A stretch of DNA of 50,018 nucleotides, taken from positions 1-50,018 of the forward strand of contig NZ_LRFH01000018.1 of assembly GCF_001641825.1 (NCBI RefSeq), in the 5' to 3' direction. A program made the translations under genes and the position numbers. Below the pieces are notes generated by a model that was not told the DNA's origin, made no database searches, and worked only from the letters and a program-made list of their open reading frames with translations. Origin of the DNA: Guyparkeria sp. WRN-7 (GTDB lineage: Bacteria; Pseudomonadota; Gammaproteobacteria; Halothiobacillales; Halothiobacillaceae). Numbering within the stretch: the first letter of the stretch is position 1; every line of letters starts with the position of its first letter. Positions 15,259-24,148 of the stretch are shown here, piece after piece.

Positions 15259-17520
15259 CTAGTCGGCCCGCACGCAGTCGATGAAGTAGCGGATCCCCTC
15301 GTCGGTCTCCTCGGCCACCAGTCCGTGAACGTCCGTCTCGAACCCCGGCACCTGCCGATTGAAGTGACGGACGAACTTCAGGTACTCGACGATGCGCGCG
15401 TTGAATCGCTCGCCCGGGATCAGGAGGGGAATGCCCGGCGGGTAGGGTGTCACCAAGGAGGCGGTAATGCGGCCTTCCAGCTCGTCGATCGGCACCCGGT
15501 CGATCTGCTTGCGCGCCATCTTCGACCAGGCATCGGCCGGGCGCATCGCCGGCTCCATGTTCGACAGGTACATCTCGGTGGTCAGCTTGGCGACGTCGTG
15601 CTCGCGGTAGACGGCGTGCAGTTTGTCGCACAGGTCGCGCAGGCCGACGCGCTCGTAGCGCGGATGCTTGTTGACGAACTCGGGCAGGATGCGCCATAGC
15701 GGCTGGTTGCGCTGGTACTCGTCCTTGAACTGTTGCAGCGCGGTCAACAGCGTGTTCCAGCGGCCCTTGGTAATGCCGATGGTGAACATGATGAAGAAGC
15801 TGTAGAGGCCGGCCTTCTCGACCACCACGCCGTGTTCGGCGAGATAGCGGGTCACGATCGCCGCCGGGATGCCCCACTCGTGGAAGTCGCCGTCGACGTC
15901 CAGCCCCGGCGTGATGATGGTCGCCTTGATCGGGTCGAGCATGTTGAAGCCGGTCGGCACCTGGCCGAAGCCGTGCCAGCGATCATCCTCGTGCAGCATC
16001 CAGTCATCGCGCGTTCCGATGCCTTCCTCGGGGATCGTGTCCGGCCCCCAGACCTTGAACCACCAGTCGTCGCCGTACTCGGCGTCCACCTTCTGCATGG
16101 CGCGGCGGAAATCCATTGCCTCGAAGATCGATTCTTCCACCAGCGCGGTACCGCCGGGCGGCTCCATCATCGAGGCAGCCACGTCGCAGGAGGCGATGAT
16201 CGCGTACTGCGGCGAGGTCGAGGAGTGCATCAGGTACGCCTCGTTGAACACGTCGCGGTCGAAGCGCTGTTTCTCGCAGTCCTGTACCAGCACCTGCGAT
16301 GCCTGCGAGAGACCCGCCAGCAGCTTGTGCGTCGACTGGGTCGAGTAGACCACCGAGTCATTGCAACGCCGGCGATCCTCGCCGATCGCGTGGTAATCGC
16401 CGTAGAAGTCGTGGAAGGCGGCATGCGGCAGCCAGGCTTCGTCGAAATGCAGGCACTCGACGAAGCCGTCCAGTTCGTCCTTGATCTCCTCGACGTTGTA
16501 CAGGATCCCGTCGTAGGTCGACTGGGTGATAGTGAGGATCTTCGGCTGCCGGTCCTCGGCCTGGCTGGCGAAGGGATGCTCGGCGATCTTCCTCTCGATG
16601 TTCTCGCGCGTGAACTCGCTTCGCGGAATCGGCCCGATAATGCCGTAGTGGTTGCGCGTCGGCATCAGGAATACCGGAATCGCGCCGGTGAGGATGATCG
16701 AGTGCAGGATCGACTTGTGGCAGTTGCGGTCGACCACCACCACGTCACCCGGGGCGACGTTGGAGTTCCAGACCATGCGGTTGGAGGTCGAGGTGCCGTT
16801 GGTGACGAAGAACAGGTGGTCGGCGTTGAAGATCCGTGCGGCATTGCGCTCGGATGCCGCCACCGGCCCGGTGTGGTCGAGTAGCTGGCCGAGCTCGTCG
16901 ACCGCGTTGCAGACGTCGGCACGCAGCAGGTTCTCGCCGAAGAACTGGTGGAACATCTGCCCGGCCGGGCTCTTGAGAAAGGCCACGCCGCCCGAGTGTC
17001 CCGGGCAGTGCCAAGAGTACGAGCCGTCGGCGGCGTAGCCGGTCAGCGCGCGGAAGAAGGGCGGGGCAAGCGAGTTGAGATAACTGCGTGCCTCGCGGAT
17101 CACGTGGCGGGCGACGAATTCCGGCGTGTCCTCGAACATGTGAATGAAGCCGTGCAGCTCCTTGAGGACGTCGTTCGGCAGGTGGCGGCTGGTACGGGTC
17201 TCGCCGTAGAGGAAGATCGGGATGTCCGCGTTGCGAAAGCGGATTTCCTGGATGAAGTTGCGCAACTGGACGATGACCTCGAGCGACTCGTCGACCGGCT
17301 CGTTGCCGGCGTGGAACTCCTCGTCGTCGATCGAGATCACGAAGGCCGATACGCGCGCCTGCTGTTGGGCGAAGGCGGCCAGGTCGACGTAGGAGGTCAC
17401 GCCCAGGACTTCCTCGCCCTCGGCCCGGATCGCATCGGCCAGCGCGCGAACACCCAGGCCGGAAACGTTCTCGGAACGAAAATCCTCGTCGATGATGACG
17501 ATGGGAAAGCGGAAGATCAT
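15259..17520 (-). CDS. Orn/Lys/Arg decarboxylase (biodegradative arginine decarboxylase type)
   Basis: A 753-residue fold-type I PLP decarboxylase, almost the same length as E. coli AdiA (755). The N-terminal wing domain (1-130) is receiver-like; the PLP domain has CPGHSGGVAFLKSPAG, VVVDRNCHKS, LHFDEAW (Asp360 to the pyridine nitrogen) and STQSTHKLLAGLSQAS with the Schiff-base Lys399. The start MIFRFPIVIIDEDFRSEN matches the family N-terminus; upstream codons in the same frame are not conserved-looking. Arginine is the most likely substrate by similarity, but lysine or ornithine cannot be excluded. No amino acid/amine antiporter gene accompanies it, so an acid-resistance role is unproven; polyamine supply is an alternative. 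Confidence 0.9.
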   Translation of the reverse strand: MIFRFPIVIIDEDFRSENVSGLGVRALADAIRAEGEEVLGVTSYVDLAAFAQQQARVSAFVISIDDEEFHAGNEPVDESLEVIVQLRNFIQEIRFRNADIPIFLYGETRTSRHLPNDVLKELHGFIHMFEDTPEFVARHVIREARSYLNSLAPPFFRALTGYAADGSYSWHCPGHSGGVAFLKSPAGQMFHQFFGENLLRADVCNAVDELGQLLDHTGPVAASERNAARIFNADHLFFVTNGTSTSNRMVWNSNVAPGDVVVVDRNCHKSILHSIILTGAIPVFLMPTRNHYGIIGPIPRSEFTRENIERKIAEHPFASQAEDRQPKILTITQSTYDGILYNVEEIKDELDGFVECLHFDEAWLPHAAFHDFYGDYHAIGEDRRRCNDSVVYSTQSTHKLLAGLSQASQVLVQDCEKQRFDRDVFNEAYLMHSSTSPQYAIIASCDVAASMMEPPGGTALVEESIFEAMDFRRAMQKVDAEYGDDWWFKVWGPDTIPEEGIGTRDDWMLHEDDRWHGFGQVPTGFNMLDPIKATIITPGLDVDGDFHEWGIPAAIVTRYLAEHGVVVEKAGLYSFFIMFTIGITKGRWNTLLTALQQFKDEYQRNQPLWRILPEFVNKHPRYERVGLRDLCDKLHAVYREHDVAKLTTEMYLSNMEPAMRPADAWSKMARKQIDRVPIDELEGRITASLVTPYPPGIPLLIPGERFNARIVEYLKFVRHFNRQVPGFETDVHGLVAEETDEGIRYFIDCVRAD

Positions 17521-17605
17521 CGGTGCAAACCTCGGAAGCCGCAGGTGGCAGAATCGGCGAACCATCGGGCGACTGGTACGTCGCACAGCGAGTCGGTCCA
17601 ATGGC

Positions 17606-17629
17606 AAAACCCGGAGCCGAGGCCCCGGG
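17606..17629 (-). terminator. Terminator-like hairpin in the leader of the decarboxylase gene
   Basis: On the minus strand, 9-nt arms (one G.T pair) are separated by 2 nt and followed by TTTTG; plus coordinates are 17610-17629 for the stem and 17606-17609 for the T-run. It lies about 90 nt before the decarboxylase ATG. No codirectional gene ends here, since the upstream neighbour runs the other way, so an attenuator is possible. Confidence 0.4.
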
Positions 17630-17753
17630 CGTGTTCGATGCGCCGAGTTTACAACAAGTGTCGGCTCACGCTGTCGATGAATGTGGGGCCGAGCCGCGCT
17701 AGGCCGGCAATCGCGTGTCGGTCTACGATCGATACCTCACCGAGGTGACGTCC

Positions 17754-18383
17754 ATGGGGCGAGACATGACTGACGACCATCAATCACAAACCGAAAGGCG
17801 AGCCGAACCCGACAGCCTGGTCGGGCTGCTTCAACTGGTGAGCAGGGCCGAGGATGCGTCGTCAACGGTGCGTCTGGGCGCCGTCCTCGACATGATCGGC
17901 CGTCGATCGTTCGGGCCGATGCTGTTGCTGGCCGGGCTGATCGTCATGGCCCCGCTTATCGGCGATATTCCCGGGGTGCCGACGGTCATCGGGGTGTTCG
18001 TGTTTCTGGTCGCATTGCAGTTGCTGCTCGGTCGGGAGCATTTCTGGTTGCCCGAGTGGCTGCTGGCTCGCCGGATACCTCGCGCCAAGCTGCACAAGGC
18101 AGTGGTCTGGATGATGCCGGTAGCGCGCTTCATCGACCGTTTTCTGGGTCCCCGACTGACCGTGCTGGTCAATGGTGGAGCGCGCATTGGGGTGGCGTTG
18201 CTGGCGATGCTGGTGTCGTTGCTGATGCCGGTGATGGAGTTCATCCCGTTTTCGGCCAATGCCGCCGGGGTCACTTTGACGGTGTTCGGGCTCGCCCTGA
18301 TCGCCCGTGACGGTCTTCTGGCCCTGATCGCTTTCGCCCTCACCGGCATGACGATCGGGGTGATCGTCTGGGCGTTGCTCTAG
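17754..18383 (+). CDS. ExoD family membrane protein (copy 2)
   Basis: A 209-residue paralogue of the protein at 14604-15236. It shares RRSFGPMLLLAGLIVMAPL, the IPGVPT turn, LQLLLGREHFWLPEWLLARR and the C-terminal helices ending in a short hydrophobic tail. The start at 17754 has GAGGTG six bases upstream; a GTG at 17715 and an ATG at 17766 are alternatives. The N-terminal 30 residues are more acidic than in copy 1. It stands alone between the divergent decarboxylase gene and a bidirectional terminator. Confidence 0.85.
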   Translation: MGRDMTDDHQSQTERRAEPDSLVGLLQLVSRAEDASSTVRLGAVLDMIGRRSFGPMLLLAGLIVMAPLIGDIPGVPTVIGVFVFLVALQLLLGREHFWLPEWLLARRIPRAKLHKAVVWMMPVARFIDRFLGPRLTVLVNGGARIGVALLAMLVSLLMPVMEFIPFSANAAGVTLTVFGLALIARDGLLALIAFALTGMTIGVIVWALL

Positions 18384-18415
18384 GAGGGCGTCCCGATGAT
18401 CGTTTCGTCAGGCAT

Positions 18416-18446
18416 AAAAAAATCCCGCGCGAGGCGGGATTTTTTT
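18416..18446. terminator. Bidirectional Rho-independent terminator between exoD copy 2 and csp
   Basis: Seven As (18416-18422), arms AATCCCGC (18421-18428) and GCGGGATT (18434-18441), then seven Ts (18440-18446). The symmetric A/T tails serve both the plus-strand exoD gene and the minus-strand csp gene. Confidence 0.92.
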
Positions 18447-18465
18447 CGAGCGGGAGGGCGGTGTC

Positions 18466-18666
18466 TTAGACGGACACGTTCGCCGCTGCCGGGCCTTTCT
18501 GGCCTTGCTCGATGTCGAAGGTCACGGTCTGACCTTCGGCGAGCGACTTGAAGCCACTGCCCTGGATGGCGCTGTGGTGAACGAATACGTCCTTGGAGCC
18601 GTCGGACGGGGCGATGAAGCCAAAGCCTTTTTCGTCACTGAACCACTTAACGGTGCCTGTAGCCAT
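18466..18666 (-). CDS. Cold-shock domain protein (CspA family)
   Basis: A 66-residue single cold-shock domain that binds single-stranded nucleic acid and melts RNA structure. RNP1 is KGFGFI (residues 13-18) and RNP2 VFVHH (27-31); the beginning [18 protein letters not shown] and end GPAAANVSV are typical. AGAGGT lies before the ATG. A roughly 180-nt leader upstream and a strong terminator downstream make this a single-gene transcript. Whether it is cold-induced or constitutive cannot be told from the protein. Confidence 0.96.
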   Translation of the reverse strand: MATGTVKWFSDEKGFGFIAPSDGSKDVFVHHSAIQGSGFKSLAEGQTVTFDIEQGQKGPAAANVSV

Positions 18667-19090
18667 GATGGATACCTCTGATGCTATTGCATGTGCTGAT
18701 TGAAAAACGAGGGGTACTGCTGAAGGACTGCAAAAGCGTCAGAGAACCGCAGTTCCATGCGGGGAAGACAAATGGGATATTTGACTTGTAGATCCGGGCG
18801 GGGGTTCTGGCCTGCTGCTATTGAGGAGTCCTAACATCGATTCCTCGAGACGTATTGTCCGCCTAATGCGGCGGAAAAGACAATCTTTTTTGCATCAATC
18901 GCGATTTTTTTTCGATCGGCGGTGCCTTTTTGTGGATCTCGGCGCCAATCGAAAACGCCACGATGGCTTTCTGACGGCCTTTGCGCGACCGAGCGTAACG
19001 GATGCTCCGAGTAAGGCGGCATCCCGGCTGGGGAGACCGAATGGCGTGATCCGACCGCACGATGTGCCGTTTTTCCGGTCCTCGAGCGCC
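18667..19090 (-). promoter_or_regulatory. csp leader and candidate promoter; rest of a 424-nt gene-free stretch
   Basis: On the minus strand, TTGTCT (18883-18878) and GACAAT (18859-18854) are 18 nt apart, with two A-tracts of 6 and 8 bases just upstream that could act as an UP element. Transcription would begin near 18847 and give a leader of about 180 nt, the length range of cspA leaders. A small hairpin with arms CCGCA/TGCGG is visible in the leader; I found no clear cold-box match. The part 18884-19090, after the mutarotase stop, holds no convincing gene, and no intrinsic terminator is evident. Confidence 0.45.
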
Positions 19091-19978
19091 TCACCGACAG
19101 GGCGAGGAGGAGATTGACGTGGTCATGACGTGCGTTTGCCCGGGGGCGAGCGTGTACCGGTTGTCGAGGGCGTTCGCGGTCTCCACGCAGAGCATCTGCG
19201 ACCAGGCGTCGTCGGGGATGTCATCGAACCCGCGCGCGCCCTCGGGCCCGGGGTTCCATACGACGGTGGTTTCGCTGCCGTCTTTGCCGACCCGGATGTC
19301 CCGGTCCCGGTCGTGGATAACCGCCTCGCCGCGGTGACCGAAGAAGACGCGATCGATCGGCGGATCGACCCTCAACGGCTGCTCCTGGATGCCCCGCACG
19401 CCTCCCTGCTGCTTGTCCCAGTAGCCCAGGCCGTCGAGGTCGCCCACGCCGATACCGCGGGCCTCGTCGACCCGGAAATAGCTGTGCAGGGCCTCGGAGA
19501 CGCGCCAGGGCGTCGCGCCGAGGTTGGTGGCCTGCAACTGGACCTGAAGTTGCCGGCCAAGGGTAATGTCGAGCTGCAGACGGAATGTCCCGGGCCACAT
19601 GGACTGTGTCCGCTCGTTCGGCTCGAGGCGAAATGTTGCACGGCTTTCCTGCGTGCCGCCCGAGACGGCGATCAGCTCCCAGTCCTCGCTGCGGGCAAAG
19701 CCATGCGCCGGCAGGGCGGAATCGTCCGGGTGCGGGCCGAACCACGGCCAGCAGACCGGAATGCCCCCGCGCACTGGCTTGCTGCCGTCGAACCGCGCCG
19801 ACTCGCTAACCCAGATGACCTCCTTCCCGCCTGCCGGGATATAACTCAGGACGGTCGCTCCCAGGGTGGTGATCACCGTGGAGCCATAGGCGTTGCTCAA
19901 CTCCAGCATTACCAGGCGGTCGCGTTCGAACAGGCGAACGCCGGGCTGTCGGAAACGTCGTTGCAACTGGTCGATCAT
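19091..19978 (-). CDS. D-hexose-6-phosphate mutarotase (YeaD-like)
   Basis: A 295-residue aldose-1-epimerase-fold enzyme that interconverts the anomers of glucose-6-phosphate and related sugars. Landmarks are VLSYIPAGGKEVIWVSESA, RGGIPVCWPWFGPHP, LPAHGFARSEDWEL (a conserved His), EALHSYFRVDEARGI and a late catalytic Glu region CVETANALD. The gene stands alone, with 172 nt of non-coding sequence between it and greB. Assignment to the hexose-6-phosphate subgroup rests on the RGGIPVCWPWFG and AHGFAR motifs. Confidence 0.9.
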   Translation of the reverse strand: MIDQLQRRFRQPGVRLFERDRLVMLELSNAYGSTVITTLGATVLSYIPAGGKEVIWVSESARFDGSKPVRGGIPVCWPWFGPHPDDSALPAHGFARSEDWELIAVSGGTQESRATFRLEPNERTQSMWPGTFRLQLDITLGRQLQVQLQATNLGATPWRVSEALHSYFRVDEARGIGVGDLDGLGYWDKQQGGVRGIQEQPLRVDPPIDRVFFGHRGEAVIHDRDRDIRVGKDGSETTVVWNPGPEGARGFDDIPDDAWSQMLCVETANALDNRYTLAPGQTHVMTTSISSSPCR

Positions 19979-20150
19979 GTCGGTCTCCGGCGCGTCAGCG
20001 GAAGTTCATCGAGCAGATGGTCATCGTAGCCGGACGGGCCATTTCCGGCCGGCCATGACGCCGAACGGAGTGTGGAAAAGGTGAGCGGTGGCATGAAGCG
20101 GGCCGAGGCCGTTGACGCCATGCCCCGGCGAGCGATCGCCACTCGGCAGC

Positions 20151-20630
20151 TCAGTCGTAGCGGATGTCGACGATCTCCCAGGGCAGGTGACCCCGGTCCT
20201 CACCGGCGGGGAGGCGCACCACGTCCCCGGGGCGTCGGCCGATCAGCTTGCGGGCGACCGGCGAATCGATGCTGATCCAGCCGCGGGTCGTGTCGATCTC
20301 GTCCGGCCCGACCAGGCGCAGCGTGCGTTCGAGCTCCTCGACTTCGCATTCCATCTCGACGAGGGCGGCGAAATACACCTTGTCGGTGTCGTCGGGCGCA
20401 CGCGAGACCACCTTGAGGTTCGGCAGGCGCTTTTGCAGATAGCGGATGCGCCGGTCGATCTCGCGCAGACGTTTCTTGCCGTAGATGTATTCGGCGTTCT
20501 CCGATCGATCGCCCAGCGCGGCGGCTTCCGAGACTGCCTGGACCACCTCGCGTCGCTCGACGCGCCACAGGTGATCCAGCTCGGCCTCGAGCGCCTTGAA
20601 GCCGGACTGGGTGATGATCGGCGTGCTCAT
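20151..20630 (-). CDS. greB: Transcription elongation factor GreB
   Basis: A 159-residue factor that rescues backtracked RNA polymerase by stimulating transcript cleavage. The N-terminal coiled coil contains GDRSENAEYIYGKKRLREIDRR in two consecutive pieces, including the acidic tip residues that enter the polymerase channel; the C-terminal FKBP-like domain has GPDEIDTTRGWISIDSPVAR. The LWRVERR and KKRLREIDRRIRYL stretches favour GreB over GreA. The start overlaps the stop of the DHH gene by 4 nt, so the two are coupled. Confidence 0.96.
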   Translation of the reverse strand: MSTPIITQSGFKALEAELDHLWRVERREVVQAVSEAAALGDRSENAEYIYGKKRLREIDRRIRYLQKRLPNLKVVSRAPDDTDKVYFAALVEMECEVEELERTLRLVGPDEIDTTRGWISIDSPVARKLIGRRPGDVVRLPAGEDRGHLPWEIVDIRYD

Positions 20631-21700
20631 TTGTCGTCGGCGGCCAGGGTCTTCTGGATGGCGCTGACGGCGTGGGCCAGGTCACGCAGGCGGGTATCCT
20701 TGAGTTCGCCGCCGGCCGCGCCCGGATGGCCGCCGCCCCCGAAGTAGCGGGCCGAGATCTCGCCGGCGTTCACGCCGGGGTTGGCGCGCAGCGAGAGTCG
20801 ACCGTTGCCGCGGATACCCATCGCCATGTCGATTTCGCCGCGCACTTCCATCATGTCCATGATCACGCCGCGCCAGACATCGTGCGGCCAGTTGAAGAAC
20901 ACGCCGGTGCGTACGCCTTCGATCTCGAGCACCGGGACGAAGTCCTCGTCCAGTACCGAGGCGGACAGCATGTGGAACTTGTCGTTGAGCGGCAGGTTCT
21001 CGTCGTTGAAGATCCGCTTTTCCACCCGACCCTTGAGGAAGGCCTTGCGCACGTCGAACAGTTGCCGCTCGAAGGCCTCGAGCGACTCGCCGGATTCGTG
21101 CGAGCGGAAGAACGCTTCCATCACGTGGAAGCGGTAGGCGCGCTTGAGGTCCTTGAGGGGCGGGGCGAGGTGATCGTCCTGCATGACAAGGCCGATCAGG
21201 TAGATCGCGCGGCGGAAGTCGTCGTGATCGCGCAGCCAGCGGTCGCCGATGTCGATGAACTCGGCCCGCTGGCGCATCAGCTCGCGCTTGGACTCGTCGA
21301 GCTGGTCGGCCACCGCGTCGAAGGCCAGCAGGCTCGCGCAGCGGTTGGTGTCCAGGTAGTACCAGTCAAAAGCCTCGGCACAGTCGGCGCCGGTGGCGTG
21401 ATGGTCGAGCAGCTGCAGCTCGATCGGCACCTTCGCCTTGCGAACCCGCTTTTCCAGCGCCCGCGCCTGGTCGAGCGTCAGGTTGAGGTCGGTGATCAAG
21501 AGCCCCGCCGGCTCACCCGCCTTGACGATGCGACCGATGATGTCGTCGATCGCATTGTTGATGTCGCGGTAGTCGGCATTGAAGAAATGGTAGCGCTGAT
21601 CGGTCTGGTCGACCATGTATTGCGCGCCGTAACCGTCGAGGTCGGTGTGCGACAGGTGATACAGCCAGCCTTCGGGACGGATGATGTTGGGTGTGCTCAT
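20627..21700 (-). CDS. DHH family phosphoesterase
   Basis: A 357-residue protein with the DHH-DHHA1 arrangement. Motif I HTDLDGYG (residues 18-25), DLNL near 71-74, the name motif LDHHATG (98-104), and a C-terminal DHHA1 substrate-binding motif GGGGHPGAAGG are all present. Known relatives are manganese-dependent exonucleases such as RecJ, oligoribonucleases of the Nrn type, and cyclic-dinucleotide phosphodiesterases; the small size and absence of an OB or CBS domain point to a short-oligonucleotide or similar phosphoesterase. Its coupling to greB hints at RNA turnover but does not prove it. Confidence 0.85.
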   Translation of the reverse strand: MSTPNIIRPEGWLYHLSHTDLDGYGAQYMVDQTDQRYHFFNADYRDINNAIDDIIGRIVKAGEPAGLLITDLNLTLDQARALEKRVRKAKVPIELQLLDHHATGADCAEAFDWYYLDTNRCASLLAFDAVADQLDESKRELMRQRAEFIDIGDRWLRDHDDFRRAIYLIGLVMQDDHLAPPLKDLKRAYRFHVMEAFFRSHESGESLEAFERQLFDVRKAFLKGRVEKRIFNDENLPLNDKFHMLSASVLDEDFVPVLEIEGVRTGVFFNWPHDVWRGVIMDMMEVRGEIDMAMGIRGNGRLSLRANPGVNAGEISARYFGGGGHPGAAGGELKDTRLRDLAHAVSAIQKTLAADDK

Positions 21701-21791
21701 GAATACTCGCTGACGGCGACCGCCCCGGTCTCGATGATGTGTGACAGGGGATGCGGTCGTGGGTGAAGTGATGGTTTCAAGATGCTGGTGA

Positions 21792-21818
21792 CCGGGGAAA
21801 AGTCAACCGAATCCCCGG
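21792..21818 (-). other. Hairpin downstream of cysS
   Basis: Perfect 7-nt arms CCGGGGA (21792-21798) and TCCCCGG (21812-21818) with a 13-nt loop lie 10 nt beyond the cysS stop on the minus strand. There is no T-run on that strand after the stem, so it is at best a weak terminator. Confidence 0.35.
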
Positions 21819-21827
21819 CGAGGAGGA

Positions 21828-23216
21828 TCACTGCCGGCGCCAGGTCGTGCCCTGCGGGCCGTCCTCGAGGGTGATGCCGTTGTCGAGCAGCAGGTCGCGG
21901 ATGCGATCGGACTCCTCGAAGTTGCGAGCGGCGCGCGCTTCGGCCCGCTGGGCAATCAGCTGATTGATGTCGGCATCGTCGAGGGTGTCGTCACGATCGC
22001 CCTCGGCGCTCCAGTGGAGGAAGGCATCCGGATCCAGCTGGCCGAGGTTGAGGATCGCCCCCATGGCGTTGACGGCGGCCGCATGCGGAGCGGCGGCCTC
22101 CTTGTCCTCTTCGCCGATCTTGTGGACCAGACTCAGCTGCTCGTGGATCAGAGCGATTGCCTTGGGGGTGTTGAAGTCGTCGTCCATGGCGTCATGGAAG
22201 GCGTCCATCACCTCGGGGATCGGCTCGGCGTTGGCCGGCACCTTCTTCAGCGCGCTGTACCAACGCGACAGGCTTGCCTGGGCGGCATCGAGGTGCTGGT
22301 CGGAATAGTTGAGCGGGCTGCGGTAGTGGCTCGAGAGGATGAACAGCCGCACCACCTCGGGATGGTAGCGCTGCGTGACCTCCTCGATGGTGAAGAAGTT
22401 GCCCAGCGACTTGGACATCTTCTCGTCGTCGACGCGGACGAAGCCGTTGTGCATCCAGTAGTTGACGAAATGGCAGCCCGTCGCGCATTCGCTCTGGGCG
22501 ATCTCGTTCTCGTGGTGCGGGAACATCAGGTCGTGACCGCCACCGTGGATGTCGAAGGTGGTGCCGAGGGCATCGGTCGACATGGCCGAGCACTCGATGT
22601 GCCAACCGGGGCGGCCCGGGCCGAACGGCGCGTCCCAACGGGGCTCGTCGGCCTTGGCGTGCTTCCACAGCACGAAGTCGAGCGGGTCGTCCTTGGCCTC
22701 GTCGACGGCCACGCGGGCGCCGGCGCGCAGGTCCTCGGGATCGCGGCCGGAAAGCGCGCCGTAGCGGTCGAAGGTGGAAACGTCGAAGTAGACGTCGCCG
22801 TTGTCGGCCCGGTAGGCATTGCCGCGCTCGATCAGCGTCTCGATCATCGCGATCATTTCGTCGACGTTCTCGGTGGCGCGCGGTTGCGAGGTCGGCGGCA
22901 GGCAGCCCAGTGCCTCGGCATCGCGCCGCATCAGCGTGATGAAGCGATCGGTCAGCGACTCGATGCTCTCGGCGTTCTCGGCGGCGCGGGCGATGATCTT
23001 GTCGTCGATGTCGGTGATGTTGCGGACGTAGTTGACCTCGAAGCCGCGCTCCTTGAGATAGCGCACAACCATGTCGAAGACCACCAGCACCCGGGCATGT
23101 CCGATGTGACAGCGATCGTAAACCGTCATCCCGCAGACGTAGATGCCGACGTGGCCGGGTCGGATCGGGGTGAACTCGCGCTTGGCGCGGGCGGCGCTGT
23201 CATAGATTGTGAGCAT
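21828..23216 (-). CDS. cysS: Cysteinyl-tRNA synthetase
   Basis: A 462-residue class I aminoacyl-tRNA synthetase that charges tRNA-Cys. Zinc ligands begin with Cys28 in [10 protein letters not shown]; the HIGH motif is H37-IGH; the second zinc region [10 protein letters not shown] and HENEIAQSE are intact, and the KMSKS loop reads [13 protein letters not shown]. The ATG at 23216 gives the E. coli length; 68 upstream in-frame codons show no conserved sequence. ppiB is divergently encoded 125 nt away. Confidence 0.97.
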   Translation of the reverse strand: MLTIYDSAARAKREFTPIRPGHVGIYVCGMTVYDRCHIGHARVLVVFDMVVRYLKERGFEVNYVRNITDIDDKIIARAAENAESIESLTDRFITLMRRDAEALGCLPPTSQPRATENVDEMIAMIETLIERGNAYRADNGDVYFDVSTFDRYGALSGRDPEDLRAGARVAVDEAKDDPLDFVLWKHAKADEPRWDAPFGPGRPGWHIECSAMSTDALGTTFDIHGGGHDLMFPHHENEIAQSECATGCHFVNYWMHNGFVRVDDEKMSKSLGNFFTIEEVTQRYHPEVVRLFILSSHYRSPLNYSDQHLDAAQASLSRWYSALKKVPANAEPIPEVMDAFHDAMDDDFNTPKAIALIHEQLSLVHKIGEEDKEAAAPHAAAVNAMGAILNLGQLDPDAFLHWSAEGDRDDTLDDADINQLIAQRAEARAARNFEESDRIRDLLLDNGITLEDGPQGTTWRRQ

Positions 23217-23341
23217 GTTGGCTACGATTCCGGGTCGAAGGTCGTTAGACTGTTTCGCATTCTGACAAAGGCGCATGCCGAGGGCAGCACGCCGTCGAGC
23301 AAGCGCGTAGTTTAACGGTCCCCACTGACGAGATAAAACGC

Positions 23342-23854
23342 ATGAGCGACATCCAGAGCAAGATCCGCTTCTCCACCCGCCTGGGCGACATCGAGATCGG
23401 CCTCTACGACGACAAGGCACCCAAGACGGTCGAGAACATCCTTGCCTACGTCGACGCCGGCCATTTCGCGGGCACGACCTTCCACCGCGTCATCCCGGGC
23501 TTCGTCGTCCAGGGCGGCGGCCTGACGCCGGAGATGGAGCAAAAGCCCACCCGCGCGCCGATCGAGAACGAGGCCAACAACGGCCTGAAGAACAAGCGCG
23601 GCACGCTGTCGATGGCCCGCACCCCCGATCCGCACTCGGCCACCAGCCAGTTCTTCATCAACCTCTCGGACAACGCCTTCCTGGATTTCTCCTCCGAGAC
23701 CCCGCAGGGCTGGGGCTACGCGGTGTTCGGCGAGGTGATCAACGGCATGGACGTGGTCGACAAGATGGCCACCCTGCAGACCGGTTCGCGCTACGGCCAT
23801 CAGGATGTACCGGTCGACGACGTGCTGATCGACAAGGCCGAGCGCATCGACTGA
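23342..23854 (+). CDS. ppiB: Peptidyl-prolyl cis-trans isomerase, cyclophilin type
   Basis: A 170-residue cytoplasmic cyclophilin (no signal peptide). The core reads [49 protein letters not shown] and [19 protein letters not shown], which contains the catalytic Arg, Phe, Gln and Trp positions. It lies between divergent cysS and lpxH, a conserved grouping in gammaproteobacteria. A long inverted-repeat element begins 8 nt after its stop. Confidence 0.95.
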   Translation: MSDIQSKIRFSTRLGDIEIGLYDDKAPKTVENILAYVDAGHFAGTTFHRVIPGFVVQGGGLTPEMEQKPTRAPIENEANNGLKNKRGTLSMARTPDPHSATSQFFINLSDNAFLDFSSETPQGWGYAVFGEVINGMDVVDKMATLQTGSRYGHQDVPVDDVLIDKAERID

Positions 23855-23861
23855 AACCTCA

Positions 23862-24131
23862 AGGGAAGGCCTGCACGAATGTTATACCGCTCTACGCGCC
23901 TTGAGCCGGGCAGGTGCAAGGCGCTCGTCCGCCGCGGAAGGGTGATTCCCTTTCCCAGAACGACAACGCAGCAGATGCCCGGCTCAAGGCGCGCCCGGTG
24001 GGGCTTGGCGAGTCGCCCGTGCTCCGCGTTGCGATGTCTTGACGTGGCCACCGGCACGCCGGCGACATCGCGCCTTGATCACGAACGACTCGCCAAGCCA
24101 GAGTGGTTTAACATTCGTGCGGACCTTCCCT
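23862..24131. repeat. T-shaped nested inverted-repeat element (MITE-like or structured RNA)
   Basis: The 270-nt element fills the ppiB-lpxH gap. Outer arms at 23862-23893 and 24100-24131 are 32 nt and match at 28 positions when one is reverse-complemented. Inside are two further palindromic arms: 23895-23912 with 23976-23993 (18 of 18), and 24002-24015 with 24086-24099 (14 of 14, plus 4 more pairs after two mismatches). Each contains its own smaller hairpin: 23938-23942/23948-23952 and 24031-24038/24064-24071. The arms abut almost perfectly, so either strand could form a three-way junction. No gene is inside, and no clear target-site duplication flanks it. The sequence CGCGCCTTGA occurs in both internal arms (23895 and 24069). 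Confidence 0.85.
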
Positions 24132-24148
24132 AGGAGACGAGCCCGGCC

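Noticed and set aside
18821-19117. 98-codon frame in the gene-free stretch upstream of csp
   Set aside because: It overlaps the predicted csp promoter on the other strand and the end of the mutarotase gene, has no ribosome-binding site, and its composition looks random.
23862-24131. Interpretation of the T-shaped palindrome as an integron attC site
   Set aside because: The core-like motifs GTTATAC and GTTTAAC appear in the opposite order to attC on either strand, and there is no cassette or integrase.
23862-24131. Interpretation of the same element as an insertion sequence
   Set aside because: Too short, no transposase frame inside, and no evident target duplication; at most a non-autonomous derivative.
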